Positions 8,834-17,320 of a stretch of 64,000 nt of DNA are shown here, piece after piece. Both the position numbers and the translations under genes were made by a program. This stretch comes from Pseudomonas sp. RIT-PI-r (GTDB lineage Bacteria > Pseudomonadota > Gammaproteobacteria > Pseudomonadales > Pseudomonadaceae), in the NCBI RefSeq assembly GCF_001297015.1, contig NZ_LIGE01000033.1, forward strand, positions 1 through 64,000. The letters are read 5' to 3'. The notes under the pieces were generated by a model. It was not told the DNA's origin, searched no databases, and was given only the letters and a program-made list of their open reading frames with translations. Every line of letters starts with the position of its first letter. Within the stretch, counting starts at the first letter, position 1.

Positions 8834-9656
8834 GGTAGCTCCTCTTCAACAGCAGTTGATGCACGACGGTGACGATGGTCATCAGCGCCACCAGCACCAC
8901 GGCCAGGGCGCTGGCCAGGTTCGGATCGAGGGAAATATCGCCCGAGACCATCGCCGCGATACGAATCGGCAGGACGTTGAAGTTGCCCGTCGTCAGCGCA
9001 TACACCGTGGCGTAGGCGCCGAGGGCGTTGGCCAGCAGAATAACGAACGTACCCAGCAGCGCTGGTGTCAGCACCGGCAAACCGATGTGCCGCCAGAACT
9101 GCCAGCCGTTGGCGCCGAGCAACGCGGCCGACTCGCGCCAGTCTTCACGCAATGCGTCGAAGGCGGGGTAGAGCAACAACACGCCAAGGGGAATCTGGAA
9201 GTAGGTGTAGAGGATGATCAGCCCGGTTTTCGAGTACAGATTGAAGTCCTGAATGATCCCCGACTGCTTCAGCATGATGGTGATGCTGCCGTTGAACCCG
9301 AGCAGGATGATGAACGCAAATGCCAGGGGCACACCGGCGAAGTTGCTGGTCATGTTGGCGAAGGCGTTGACGAAATTGCGCAGCTTCGAATCGACCCGGC
9401 GCAGGGAATACGCACCGAGTACGGCAATGATGATGCCGAATACACTCGACCAGAAACTGATCTCGAGGCTGTACTGGATCGCCTGCAAATAGAACTTCGA
9501 GCTGAAGATCTTGCTGAAGTTGGCCAAGCCCCAACCGAACTCTTCCGATTGCAGGCTGTTGATCATCACCCAGGCCAGCGGGGCGATTTCGAAGACGATA
9601 AAGAACAGCGTGAACGGCACCAGGCACAACGCCGCCAGCCATTTGCCGCGAGTCAT
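8820..9656 (-). CDS. ABC importer inner-membrane permease 1
   Basis: From the ATG at 9656 this is a 278-residue permease beginning MTRGKWLAAL, with six predicted membrane spans and an EAA-like loop around ESAALLGANGWQFW. A GTG start 27 nt upstream would lie inside the preceding gene, whereas 9656 leaves a 5-nt gap after that gene's stop. It pairs with the other permease of the cluster. Confidence 0.87.
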   Translation of the reverse strand: MTRGKWLAALCLVPFTLFFIVFEIAPLAWVMINSLQSEEFGWGLANFSKIFSSKFYLQAIQYSLEISFWSSVFGIIIAVLGAYSLRRVDSKLRNFVNAFANMTSNFAGVPLAFAFIILLGFNGSITIMLKQSGIIQDFNLYSKTGLIILYTYFQIPLGVLLLYPAFDALREDWRESAALLGANGWQFWRHIGLPVLTPALLGTFVILLANALGAYATVYALTTGNFNVLPIRIAAMVSGDISLDPNLASALAVVLVALMTIVTVVHQLLLKRSYHVSR

Positions 9657-9661
9657 TGAGT

Positions 9662-10468
9662 TCACTTGAGCAGCTCCCGGCACACAGGTTTGTCGTGGGG
9701 TACGCCGAGCAATTCGCAGACCGTGCCGCAGATGTCGGTCTGCTTCGGTGCGGCGCCAGCATCAAGGCTGAACGCATCGCCGAGGACGAACAGCGGCACC
9801 TGGCGCTCTTCCGGCAGCAAGCCGTTGTGCGAGCGGTCGTTGTTCATGCCGTGGTCGGCGGTCACCAGTACTTGGAAGCCGGCCTCGAGCCAGTTCTGCA
9901 AATAGTCGGCGAGGATGATGTCCGCCGAACGCGCGCTGTTGCGGTACTGCGACGAATCGAGGCCGTGCTTGTGCCCGGCGTCGTCAATGTTCATCGGGTG
10001 GATCAGCAGAAAGTTCGGATCGTGGCGCAGGCGCAGGTTTTCCGCGTCGGCGAACAGGTGCGAATCCGGGTAGTGATCGTTCCAGTAGAAATGCCCGTGC
10101 TGGATCGGCAGCGACAGATTGTCGGTGTGCCGATCGCGGGCAGCCACGAACGGTGAGCGGTTGTACAACTCGCTGACCCAGTGATACGCCGCTGCAGCGG
10201 TTTTCAGACCGGCCTCGCGGGCGTAGTGGTAAATGCTGCGCTGGTTGGACAGGCGCGAGACGTTGTTGTGGACGATGCCGCTGTCGATCGGCGGCACGCC
10301 GGTGAGGATGCATTCATAAAGCGGTCGGGACAGGGCCGGCAGCTCGCACTCCAACTGATAGAGCGCGGCGCGTCCTGCGCCAACATAAGCCTGCAGATGC
10401 CCCATGGCGTGACGCGCGACCTCGTAGTTGAGGCCGTCGAGCACGACAAGGATGACGTTGTGCTTCAT
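9662..10468 (-). CDS. alkaline-phosphatase superfamily hydrolase (NPP / phosphonoacetate-hydrolase-like)
   Basis: A 268-residue protein with the minimal alkaline-phosphatase fold. It shows the first metal-binding Asp in VVLDGLN, a probable Ser nucleophile in ALSRPLYECILTG, the metal ligands in NIDDAGHKHG and TADHGMN, and a C-terminal DICGTVCELLG. No signal peptide is visible, so it should act in the cytoplasm on an imported substrate. Nucleotide pyrophosphatase/phosphodiesterases and phosphonoacetate hydrolases share this layout. It sits between the binding-protein gene and the permeases of the same cluster, which ties it to the transported compound. Confidence 0.82.
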   Translation of the reverse strand: MKHNVILVVLDGLNYEVARHAMGHLQAYVGAGRAALYQLECELPALSRPLYECILTGVPPIDSGIVHNNVSRLSNQRSIYHYAREAGLKTAAAAYHWVSELYNRSPFVAARDRHTDNLSLPIQHGHFYWNDHYPDSHLFADAENLRLRHDPNFLLIHPMNIDDAGHKHGLDSSQYRNSARSADIILADYLQNWLEAGFQVLVTADHGMNNDRSHNGLLPEERQVPLFVLGDAFSLDAGAAPKQTDICGTVCELLGVPHDKPVCRELLK

Positions 10469-10519
10469 AGGGGCAAAAACTCCGCGAAACAGGAAATTTC
10501 AGATTCACCTGGATCCCTT

Positions 10520-10607
10520 GTAGGAGTGAGCCTGCTCGCGATAGCGATTGAACATTCAACGACAATGTTGACTGAACTACCGCTATCGCGAGCAGGCTCA
10601 CTCCTAC
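10520..10607. repeat. REPIN, GTAGGAGTGAGCCTGCTCGCGAT family
   Basis: A perfect 27-bp inverted repeat (10520-10546 with 10581-10607) around a 34-nt spacer. It lies between the binding-protein gene and the hydrolase gene, inside the presumed transport operon, where such palindromes often trim or stabilise the upstream transcript. Confidence 0.9.
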
Positions 10608-10648
10608 ATGGGGATTTGTTTCGGATCACAAAAATGGTGATCAGCCGC

Positions 10649-11716
10649 TTATTTCATCTCGACGATGACTTCTTCGTTCCACGCCTGTGGCAGGGCTTTC
10701 GAAGTCTTTTCCCACGCGTCGGCATCTTTGATCGGGGTGACTTTCTTGTACTGCTCGTTTGGCAGCAGTTTGGCCTTCACGTCTTCCGGCAGTTGCAGGT
10801 GCTCGGCGCGGATCGGGCGGGCGTTGCCGCGCGCGAGATTGGTCTGGCCGGCGTCGCTGAAGATGTATTCGCGAGTCAGCTTGGCGGCGTTAGGATTTTT
10901 TGCGTATTTGTTGATGATCGTGGTGTAGCCGGAAATCACCGAACCGTCGGACGGGATGAGCACGACGTAGTCATCCGGGTTGGCCATCTTGGCCTTGTAG
11001 CTCAGGCCGTTGAAGTCCCAGACCACGCCGACTTCGATCTCGCCTTTTTCCATGGTGGCGATGGTCGGGTTGGCCATCGACAGGCGACCTTGCCTGGCAA
11101 TGTCGGCAAACAGCAGCAGCGCAGGCTTGATGTTTTTCTCGTCGCCACCGTTGGCCAGTGCCGCAGCGAGAACGCCGTTGGCAGCTTGTGCGGCGGTGCT
11201 CACGTCACCGATCGAGACTTTGTATTTGCCGCCCTTGAGGTCAGCCCATTTGGTCGGTACTTCGGAACCGTGCAGCAGCTTCTTGTTGACGATAAAAGCA
11301 ATGGTACCGGTGTAGGCCAGCGCCCAGTTGCCGTCCTTGTCCTTGGCCCAGTCCGGGACTTGATCCCAGGTGCTTGGCTTGTACGGCTGCACCACGCCTT
11401 GCTTGACCGCGATCGGGCCGAAGGCGGCGCCGACGTCGCCGATGTCGGCGGTCGCGTTGTCTTTCTCGGCGGCGAACTTGGCGATTTCCTGGGCCGAGCT
11501 CATGTCGGTGTCGATGTGTTTCAGGCCGTAGGTCTTGGCCAGGTCTTCCCAGGTGCCTTTCCAGTTGGCCCAGTCATCCGGCATGCCGACGCTGTTGACG
11601 GCGCCTTCCGCTTTCGCAGCGGCTTCGAGGGTTTTCAGATCGGTGCCGGCCGCCATGGCGGAGGTGCACATTGCAATGGTCGAGCCTAACAGTGTTGCCA
11701 GGAAAAGCTGTTTCAT
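10649..11716 (-). CDS. periplasmic ABC substrate-binding protein
   Basis: A 355-residue secreted binding protein with a signal peptide (MKQLFLATLLGSTIA...AMAAG). It is similar in layout to the Fe3+/thiamine/2-aminoethylphosphonate cluster of extracellular solute-binding proteins: an N-terminal lobe with GMPDDWANW, then AYTGTIAFIVNKK and VGVVWDFNGLSYK in the hinge region. It is the first gene of the leftward cluster. A TGGTCTAG-type operator candidate lies 47 nt upstream of its start, consistent with control by the divergent UTRA regulator. The ligand is inferred to be a phosphonate or similar anion and is not proven. Confidence 0.85.
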   Translation of the reverse strand: MKQLFLATLLGSTIAMCTSAMAAGTDLKTLEAAAKAEGAVNSVGMPDDWANWKGTWEDLAKTYGLKHIDTDMSSAQEIAKFAAEKDNATADIGDVGAAFGPIAVKQGVVQPYKPSTWDQVPDWAKDKDGNWALAYTGTIAFIVNKKLLHGSEVPTKWADLKGGKYKVSIGDVSTAAQAANGVLAAALANGGDEKNIKPALLLFADIARQGRLSMANPTIATMEKGEIEVGVVWDFNGLSYKAKMANPDDYVVLIPSDGSVISGYTTIINKYAKNPNAAKLTREYIFSDAGQTNLARGNARPIRAEHLQLPEDVKAKLLPNEQYKKVTPIKDADAWEKTSKALPQAWNEEVIVEMK

Positions 11717-11762
11717 TCCGAAGCTCCTTGGTCGTGTTCAACGCTGCGATTGCGGTGTGGGT

Positions 11763-11774
11763 TGGTCTAGGTCA
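11763..11774. promoter_or_regulatory. candidate UTRA/GntR operator upstream of the binding-protein gene
   Basis: TGGTCTAGGTCA, two mismatches from the palindrome TGGTCTAGACCA. The site resembles the operators known for PhnF-type (HutC/UTRA) regulators. It lies in the 349-nt divergent gap, 47 nt before the binding-protein start. Confidence 0.55.
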
Positions 11775-12040
11775 GCAATACCTGAGCCAATTTAGGCGGG
11801 CTGGATGACACTTTGATGTCGGTGGCCCTGCGGCAGGTCTTTTGTGTGCCTGGTATCGGCGGTTGCCAGTTAAGCGTAGACCATGCTCAGGCCCCAGCGG
11901 ACAAGGGACTTGGCCGATGTATTGCAAGTCATGAGGACGACCGTTCGGTAGTTTTGTCATCTCCCGGTCATCTGCACTGCCTAGGCTTGCACACACGGAA
12001 ACGGTTCGTTGGCCGTGGGTTTTTTGCCCCGAAACAGTGC

Positions 12041-12052
12041 TGGTCTAGTCCA
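12041..12052. promoter_or_regulatory. candidate UTRA/GntR operator upstream of the regulator gene
   Basis: TGGTCTAGTCCA, one mismatch from TGGTCTAGACCA, ending 13 nt before the regulator's ATG. Together with the site at 11763 it suggests autoregulation plus control of the divergent transport cluster. The rest of the gap (11775-12040) holds no gene that I can support. Confidence 0.6.
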
Positions 12053-12065
12053 GATAGGTAACTTG

Positions 12066-12779
12066 ATGCGTGATGAGGCAACAAAAGCGGTGACAGCCAT
12101 TGGCCAAGTGCTGCAGGAGCAGCTCGATCATGGTCTGTTGGCGGCGGGCAGCAAGTTGCCGGCCGAGCGCAAGCTCAGTGAGTTGTTCGGCACGACGCGG
12201 ATTACCGTGCGCGAGGCGTTGTTGCAACTGGAAGCGCAGGGGCAGATTTATCGCGAAGAACGGCGCGGCTGGTTCGTGTCGCCGCCGCGTCTGGCCTACA
12301 ACCTGATGCAGCGCAGTCATTTTCACGCAATGGTCAGTGCGCAGGGGCGGGTGCCGTCGACCGAGGTGATTTCGGCGCGGGTGCAGCCAGCTTCGGCGGC
12401 GGGGTGTGCGTGGTTGCAGCTGCCGGCGTTGTCGAGCGTGATTCAGATTTGCCGGTCGCGGCGCATTGATGGGCGTTTGGTGTTGTATGTGGAGCACTAT
12501 TTGAATCCGCAGTTTTTTCCGGGGATTCTTGAGTTTGATTTGAATCAGTCGATGACCGAGTTGTATGCGCGACATTACGATTTGCACTATGGGCGGGTGC
12601 GCTTTGAGATTGTGCCTACGTCGTTGTCGGTGGATGCGGCGGCGGCTTTACGGGTTTCTGTGGGGAGCCCGGGGTTGCGGATTGCTCGGGTCAATTATGA
12701 TCAGCATGAGCGGTTGATTGATTGTGATCTGGAGTTTTGGCGGCATGATGCGATTCACGTATCGGTTGATGTGGTTTGA
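12066..12779 (+). CDS. GntR-family transcriptional regulator with UTRA domain (HutC subfamily)
   Basis: A 237-residue protein with an N-terminal winged helix (KLPAERKLSELFGTTRITVREAL) and a UTRA ligand-binding domain from about residue 85 (VISARVQPASAAG ... CRSRRIDGRLVLYVEHYLNP). UTRA regulators such as PhnF, HutC and FrlR sense small metabolites of the pathway they control. I chose the ATG at 12066, since the longer frame to 12009 has no coding support. The gene is divergent from the ABC cluster, with operator-like sites near both starts, so it probably represses that cluster until the transported compound or a derivative is present. Confidence 0.87.
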   Translation: MRDEATKAVTAIGQVLQEQLDHGLLAAGSKLPAERKLSELFGTTRITVREALLQLEAQGQIYREERRGWFVSPPRLAYNLMQRSHFHAMVSAQGRVPSTEVISARVQPASAAGCAWLQLPALSSVIQICRSRRIDGRLVLYVEHYLNPQFFPGILEFDLNQSMTELYARHYDLHYGRVRFEIVPTSLSVDAAAALRVSVGSPGLRIARVNYDQHERLIDCDLEFWRHDAIHVSVDVV

Positions 12780-12824
12780 TCGTTTTGGGGGCATATCCGT
12801 TGCTTCGGGTGTTGCTGATTAGGG

Positions 12825-13079
12825 TTCCGCCCTTACGGCGAGTCACCTTTTCCAAACGCCGAAAAGGTAACCCAAAAGGCTTGCTCCTACGTGCGGCCCG
12901 CTCGCTGGGGCTCGGGGTTCCTTCGCTCCGGGATCGATCCGGGCGCAGCGCCTACGGTTTGCTTCGCTGCACCTCCTCTCGCTGTGTTTGGCTGCGCCAA
13001 ACGGTCGCTGCGCTCCCACGCCCGGATCAATCCCTCCACTCAGCCTTCCGACGTCGCCCGTGGATCAAGATCAAAAGCG
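12825..13079. repeat. ~255-bp composite Pseudomonas repeat element
   Basis: A stretch without coding support, rich in small palindromes (CTTTTCCAAACGCCGAAAAG, GGGATCGATCC, TTTGGCTGCGCCAAA). It has the TCACCTTTTCCAAACGCC head and GTGGATCAAGATCAAAAG tail that I recognise as a multi-copy intergenic element of fluorescent pseudomonads. It is the first half of a 566-nt gene-free gap. Confidence 0.6.
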
Positions 13080-13142
13080 GTACTCGAGCTAACGCTCATT
13101 GTGTTGAGTGGTGAGAAGCAGAAGCGATATTGGTTTGCCGGT

Positions 13143-13325
13143 TGGACTCAATCCTTGTGAGAGCTGGCTTGCCAGCGATGGCGGCCTGACAGCCGACCTG
13201 TTTCCTGCGGATGTACTCGATCCCTTGTAGGAGTGAGCCTGCTCGCGATGGCGGCCTGACAGCCGACCTGTTTCTGACAGGCTGCACACGTTCCAAATGT
13301 GGGAGCGAGCCTGCTCGCGAAAGCG
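13143..13325. repeat. cluster of REP sequences with a 30-bp direct repeat
   Basis: The second half of the gene-free gap holds three REP units of different families: GAGAGCTGGCTTGCCAGCGATGG-type, GTAGGAGTGAGCCTGCTCGCGATGG-type and GTGGGAGCGAGCCTGCTCGCGAA-type. GCGATGGCGGCCTGACAGCC and the ten bases that follow occur twice, at 13175-13204 and 13245-13274, 70 nt apart, indicating local duplication. Confidence 0.8.
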
Positions 13326-13345
13326 CCCCCACAGTCACCTCATCT

Positions 13346-14680
13346 CTACTTGCCTGTCCGCGCATTGGCATATAAATAATCCGTCGCCAACGAGGCCAAT
13401 GTCCTCACTCCCACCACCAGCGCCGATTCATCCACAAAGAACCCGGGATTATGATTTGGCGCAGCCTTGCTCATGTCTTGATCCCGCGGCGTCACGCCCA
13501 GAAACACAAACAGTCCCGGTACTTCCTTGGCAAAAAACGAGAAGTCTTCCGCGCCCCCCACCAGCGGTGCATTCACCACATCATCCTTCGCCGCCCACTT
13601 CAAAGTCGGCAGCATTTTTTCGGTGAGCGCCGGGTTGTTTATCGTCGGGTCGTATTTTTCGATGATGGTGACGTCAGCTTTCGCGCCGCCACTTTCGGCG
13701 ATTTTTTCCACGGTCTGGCGGACATCGGCATGCAGTTTCTGGCGAATGCCGTAGTCGTAGGAGCGGATCGTTCCGCTCATGTCGACGGATTCGGGAATGA
13801 TGTTGTAGCGGGTGCCACCGTTGATGGTGCCGATGCTGACCACTGACGGATAAGACGAGATGTCGGTGCGGCGGCTGACCACTGTTTGCAGGCCGACGAT
13901 GGTTTGTGCGCCGACGGTGATCGGGTCGATGCCGTCCCAAGGGCGGCCGGCGTGGGTTTGCTTGCCGAGGATTTTGATGCGCAGGTCGTCGGAGCTGGCC
14001 AGGGTGGCGCCGGGGCGGTAGGCGATCTGGCCGGCGGGGACGCCGGCCCAGACGTGCAGGCCGAAGACCGCGTCCGGTTTGGGTGATTTCATCACGCCTT
14101 CCTCGACCATCATTTTCGCGCCCCAGGTGTTTTTGCCGTCGGGGATGAAGTCGCTCGGGCCTTCTTCGGCGGGCTGGAAGTAGAACACCACGGTGCCGGG
14201 TAATGTGTCGCGCATGCCTGTGAGAATTTTCGCCGTGCTCAGCAGGATCGCGGTGTGGGCGTCGTGGCCGCAGGCGTGCATGACGTCGACTTCCTTGTCG
14301 AGGTAGGTGCCTTTGGCTTTCGAGGCGAACGGCAGGTCGGCGACCTCCTTGACCGGCAGCGCATCCATGTCGGCGCGCAGGGCCACGGTAGGACCGGGCA
14401 GGGCGCCTTTGAGAACGGCGACCACGCCGGTGCGGGCGACGCCGGTTTTCACTTCCAGGCCCATGGCCGTGAGTTGTTTGGCGACCAGTTCCGCAGTGCG
14501 TTTTTCCGTGTTGCCGAGTTCCGGGTGGGCGTGGATGTCGCGGCGGGGTTCCAGCAGTTGCGGTTCAAGCTTTTGCGCTTGTTCGGCGATTTCAGCGCGG
14601 GTGCTGTCCATCGTCGCGGCGCCGGCGTGGCTGGCGACCAGGGTGAGCAAAACGGTCTGGGCAATGCGCGTCAGTTGCAT
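13346..14680 (-). CDS. secreted M20D-family amidohydrolase (hippurate/aminoacyl amidase type)
   Basis: A 444-residue zinc-dependent hydrolase with a signal peptide (MQLTRIAQTVLLTLVASHAGA), hence periplasmic. Residues of the di-metal site are visible in HAHPELGNTE, RADMDALPV, MHACGHDAHTAI, AEEG and the C-terminal GAEDFSFFA. The dimerisation (lid) domain contains HAGRPWDGIDPI and NIIPESVDMSGTIR. Relatives cleave N-acyl or N-aminobenzoyl amino acids (hippurate hydrolase, AbgA, indole-acetyl conjugates). The specific substrate is unknown. It is monocistronic, with REP sequences downstream. Confidence 0.9.
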   Translation of the reverse strand: MQLTRIAQTVLLTLVASHAGAATMDSTRAEIAEQAQKLEPQLLEPRRDIHAHPELGNTEKRTAELVAKQLTAMGLEVKTGVARTGVVAVLKGALPGPTVALRADMDALPVKEVADLPFASKAKGTYLDKEVDVMHACGHDAHTAILLSTAKILTGMRDTLPGTVVFYFQPAEEGPSDFIPDGKNTWGAKMMVEEGVMKSPKPDAVFGLHVWAGVPAGQIAYRPGATLASSDDLRIKILGKQTHAGRPWDGIDPITVGAQTIVGLQTVVSRRTDISSYPSVVSIGTINGGTRYNIIPESVDMSGTIRSYDYGIRQKLHADVRQTVEKIAESGGAKADVTIIEKYDPTINNPALTEKMLPTLKWAAKDDVVNAPLVGGAEDFSFFAKEVPGLFVFLGVTPRDQDMSKAAPNHNPGFFVDESALVVGVRTLASLATDYLYANARTGK

Positions 14681-14746
14681 CGGGTTTCTCCTTGATTATT
14701 GTTGTCGGGCTTCCCTGCCTGTGACTGCAACCGCGCGCCTGAGTGC

Positions 14747-16900
14747 CTATTCCTTCGGCTCGCCACCGCCGGCAGTGATCACTTGCACGCTCATGCGCGG
14801 CGTTGCCAGATCGAGTCCAGCCTCGTCGAGGTGGCGTTTGAGTGACAGGTTGAAGGCTCGGGACACTTCCCATTGTTTGATCGGCGCGGTCTTGAATCGC
14901 GCGCGCAGAATCGCGCTGCCGGATTCGAAACTTTCGACCCCCTGAATCTCCAGCGGCGACCAGATGTTGCGTCGCTGCAACGGATCGGTACGCATCTTCT
15001 GCCCGACTTCGCGCATCAGTTTGATCGCGTCGTCGATTTCCATGTTGTACGGCACGGCGACGCGGAAGATTGCGTAGCCGAATTCCCGCGAGTAGTTCTT
15101 GATGCTTTTGATTTCGCTGAACGGGATGGTGTGGACGATGCCGTCGATATCGCGCAGGCGCACGGTGCGGATGGTCAGGCCTTCGACGGTGCCGAGGTGG
15201 CCGCCGACGTCGACGTAGTCATCGATGGCCAGCGAGTCTTCGATGATGATGAACAGGCCGGTGATCAAGTCGGCAACCAGCGACTGCGCACCGAAACCGA
15301 TGGCCAGACCGATTACACCGGCACCGGCCAGCAATGGCGTGACGTTCATGCCCATGTTCGCCAGTGCGACGATCAGCGCGATGATGAAAATCGCCACGAA
15401 CAGCACGTTGCGGATCAGCGGCATCATCGTTTGCGCGCGGGCGTTGGCCAGGCCTTTACGCGAGCGGGTGAGGGCGTGATGCACGGCGGTGTCGGCGAGA
15501 ATCCAGATCAGCCAGGAAAAAATCAACGTACCGGCCAGGCTGAACAGTTTGACGCTGACGTCATGCCCATCGCCTTCGGCGAAACCGATCAACGATTTGC
15601 CCCAGACGCGCAGGCCCAACTCGATGAATGCCAGCCACACCAGCAGATGCGCGAGGGTGTAGAAGAAGTTTTTCAGGCGCTCCGAGTACAAGGCGTGACG
15701 TCTCGCCCCGCGTTGCGGTTTCAGTGAATGGCGACGCACGAGGCCGTTGATCACCATGCACAACACCAGCAGCACGGTGCAGATCAGCGACTGACGCAGG
15801 GCGGTGCTGGTGTCGCCGGCGGAGACAAAAGTTGCGAACAGCGAGATGCCGACCAGCACCAGCGCCGGCACGTACCAGAACGTTCCGAGGATTTCGATGG
15901 TGTCGCTGAGGGCGCGGCGGGTCAGGCGTCGGGACAGCGGCTGGTTGCGGATCAGGTGCGCAATCGGGCGGCGGAAACGCAGGATAAACAGACCGGTAGA
16001 GAGTGCCGCGAGGACATTGGCGATAGTGGCGGCGGAGTGCGCCAGGTGCACGCCGAGGCTTTCGATCAGGCGTGGGTCGTTCAGCGCTTCACCAAACGCG
16101 GCGAAGCTGCCGATCAGCCACAGCGGTCGAAATGCCTGATGACGCAGGATATACAGCGCGCGATGGCGGTGCGGGCCATCGAGCAGGGAAAACGCGATCA
16201 CGCAGATCGCCGAGAAACACGTTCCGACCACCAGTGCGTAGGCCAGTACCATCGCCAGGCTTTTGCCCAGCGAAGATGGCAAAGCGTAGGACATGTAAAC
16301 GGTCATCACCAGCGCGATCAACCATGGCCCGAGCTTGCGCAAAGCGAAGCGCAGCATGTCGAGGGCTTTGGGGTGTTGTGGCAGCTCTTCGGTCAGGCCG
16401 AAGCGCATGCGCACTCGATGGCCGAGCCAGATCAGGGCAGCGGCGAGCAGGCTCCACACCGCGAGGATCATGGCGAAACCGAAGATGATCGGCAGCCATT
16501 CGTTAGCCGGCAGCATCATGCCGCTGAGTTCCTCCTTGGCCAGGTCGAACTCGTTGGACCAACGGGTAATCGGGCTGTCGGCACCGGAAAACTGTTTTTC
16601 GAAATTGGCCAGGGTGCCGCCGATCAGGCCGAGCACGCCTTCTTCCGGTGTGGTCTGGGCTTTTTTCGTAGCGTCGCGCAGCTTTTTCAGATCGGTCAGC
16701 AACTGTGCGCGTTGCTTGTCGTTTTCCAGCGACTTGATGACTTCGTCGAGGGACTGGCCGAGCGGTTCCTGGGCTTCGGGCTGCGCCTTGTTGGTGTTGA
16801 GCAGACCGGGCAAACCGACCGCATGGGCGGGCGCCAGCGGCAGCAGCGTCATCAGGCAGACGAGGAACAGACTGGGCAAAGCAAAAAGACGAGCGAACAC
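14747..16900 (-). CDS. large MscS-type mechanosensitive channel
   Basis: From the GTG at 16900 it is a 717-residue inner-membrane protein with a signal peptide (LFALPSLFLVCLM...AHA), a periplasmic coiled segment and about ten membrane spans. The MscS pore is near GAGVIGLAIGFGAQSLVADL and continues into ADDYVDV-like beta-domain sequence. Length and domain order match the YbiO class of osmotic-tension channels. The reading frame continues to 17044, but that extension is charged and would overlap the upstream 58-residue gene, so the GTG with GAGG about 13 nt upstream is preferred. Confidence 0.85.
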   Translation of the reverse strand: MFARLFALPSLFLVCLMTLLPLAPAHAVGLPGLLNTNKAQPEAQEPLGQSLDEVIKSLENDKQRAQLLTDLKKLRDATKKAQTTPEEGVLGLIGGTLANFEKQFSGADSPITRWSNEFDLAKEELSGMMLPANEWLPIIFGFAMILAVWSLLAAALIWLGHRVRMRFGLTEELPQHPKALDMLRFALRKLGPWLIALVMTVYMSYALPSSLGKSLAMVLAYALVVGTCFSAICVIAFSLLDGPHRHRALYILRHQAFRPLWLIGSFAAFGEALNDPRLIESLGVHLAHSAATIANVLAALSTGLFILRFRRPIAHLIRNQPLSRRLTRRALSDTIEILGTFWYVPALVLVGISLFATFVSAGDTSTALRQSLICTVLLVLCMVINGLVRRHSLKPQRGARRHALYSERLKNFFYTLAHLLVWLAFIELGLRVWGKSLIGFAEGDGHDVSVKLFSLAGTLIFSWLIWILADTAVHHALTRSRKGLANARAQTMMPLIRNVLFVAIFIIALIVALANMGMNVTPLLAGAGVIGLAIGFGAQSLVADLITGLFIIIEDSLAIDDYVDVGGHLGTVEGLTIRTVRLRDIDGIVHTIPFSEIKSIKNYSREFGYAIFRVAVPYNMEIDDAIKLMREVGQKMRTDPLQRRNIWSPLEIQGVESFESGSAILRARFKTAPIKQWEVSRAFNLSLKRHLDEAGLDLATPRMSVQVITAGGGEPKE

Positions 16901-16977
16901 TAGGCGGTCAACCTCGCAAGGGGCGGATTCGCTGGAGTGTACGAGGCCAACCCCGTCAATGCGAGCCGGGCGCGGAT

Positions 16978-17154
16978 TTATTCGTTGAGTTTGGCGAGGA
17001 TCTTGTACACCACGGTGGCGAGGATCGTGAGCATGCCGATCCACATGGCGAACACACCGGCGTTCTTGTCGCGGAAGTTGAAGCCGATGGCCAGCAGGAT
17101 CATTCCGCTCAGAATCGGAATGAGCATGGCGTGAAACGAAGACATCGAGATCAT
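16978..17154 (-). CDS. 58-residue small membrane protein
   Basis: A short frame beginning MISMSSFHAMLIPILSGMIL and ending KILAKLNE. It shows two hydrophobic segments (about residues 8-23 and 34-50) separated by a charged loop containing NFRDKN. An AAGGCAG Shine-Dalgarno lies just upstream of the ATG at 17154. It precedes the MscS-type gene by 77 nt on the same strand, so the two are likely co-transcribed. Function unknown. It could be a small inner-membrane accessory protein. Confidence 0.65.
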   Translation of the reverse strand: MISMSSFHAMLIPILSGMILLAIGFNFRDKNAGVFAMWIGMLTILATVVYKILAKLNE

Positions 17155-17221
17155 GGGGACTGCCTTGTCGAAATGAATGATGTAAGTCTAGGTCGGTTTC
17201 TGCCGGCCGGTATTGATCTGA

Positions 17222-17297
17222 GTAGGAGTTGCCGCAGGCTGCGATCTTTTGATTTTGTTTTCAAGATCAAAAGATCGCAGCCTTCGGCAGCTCCTAC
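17222..17297. repeat. inverted repeat, GTAGGAGCTGCCGCAGGCTGCGATCTTTTG family
   Basis: The two arms end in a GATCTTTTGAT...ATCAAAAGATC core. The left arm has GCCGCAGG and the right arm CCTTCGGC, so the middle of the stem is mismatched in this copy. Confidence 0.85.
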
Positions 17298-17320
17298 AGC
17301 GAACAAGTGGTCCCGAATGG

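Noticed and set aside
10181..11689. A 502-codon plus-strand frame opposite the binding-protein gene
   Set aside because: It spans a REPIN and an intergenic gap. The opposite strand encodes a secreted binding protein with proper start and signal peptide.
12776..13160. Short plus-strand frames in the repeat-rich gap after the UTRA regulator
   Set aside because: They lie inside the multi-copy repeat element. Their composition is that of the repeat, and no ribosome site supports them.
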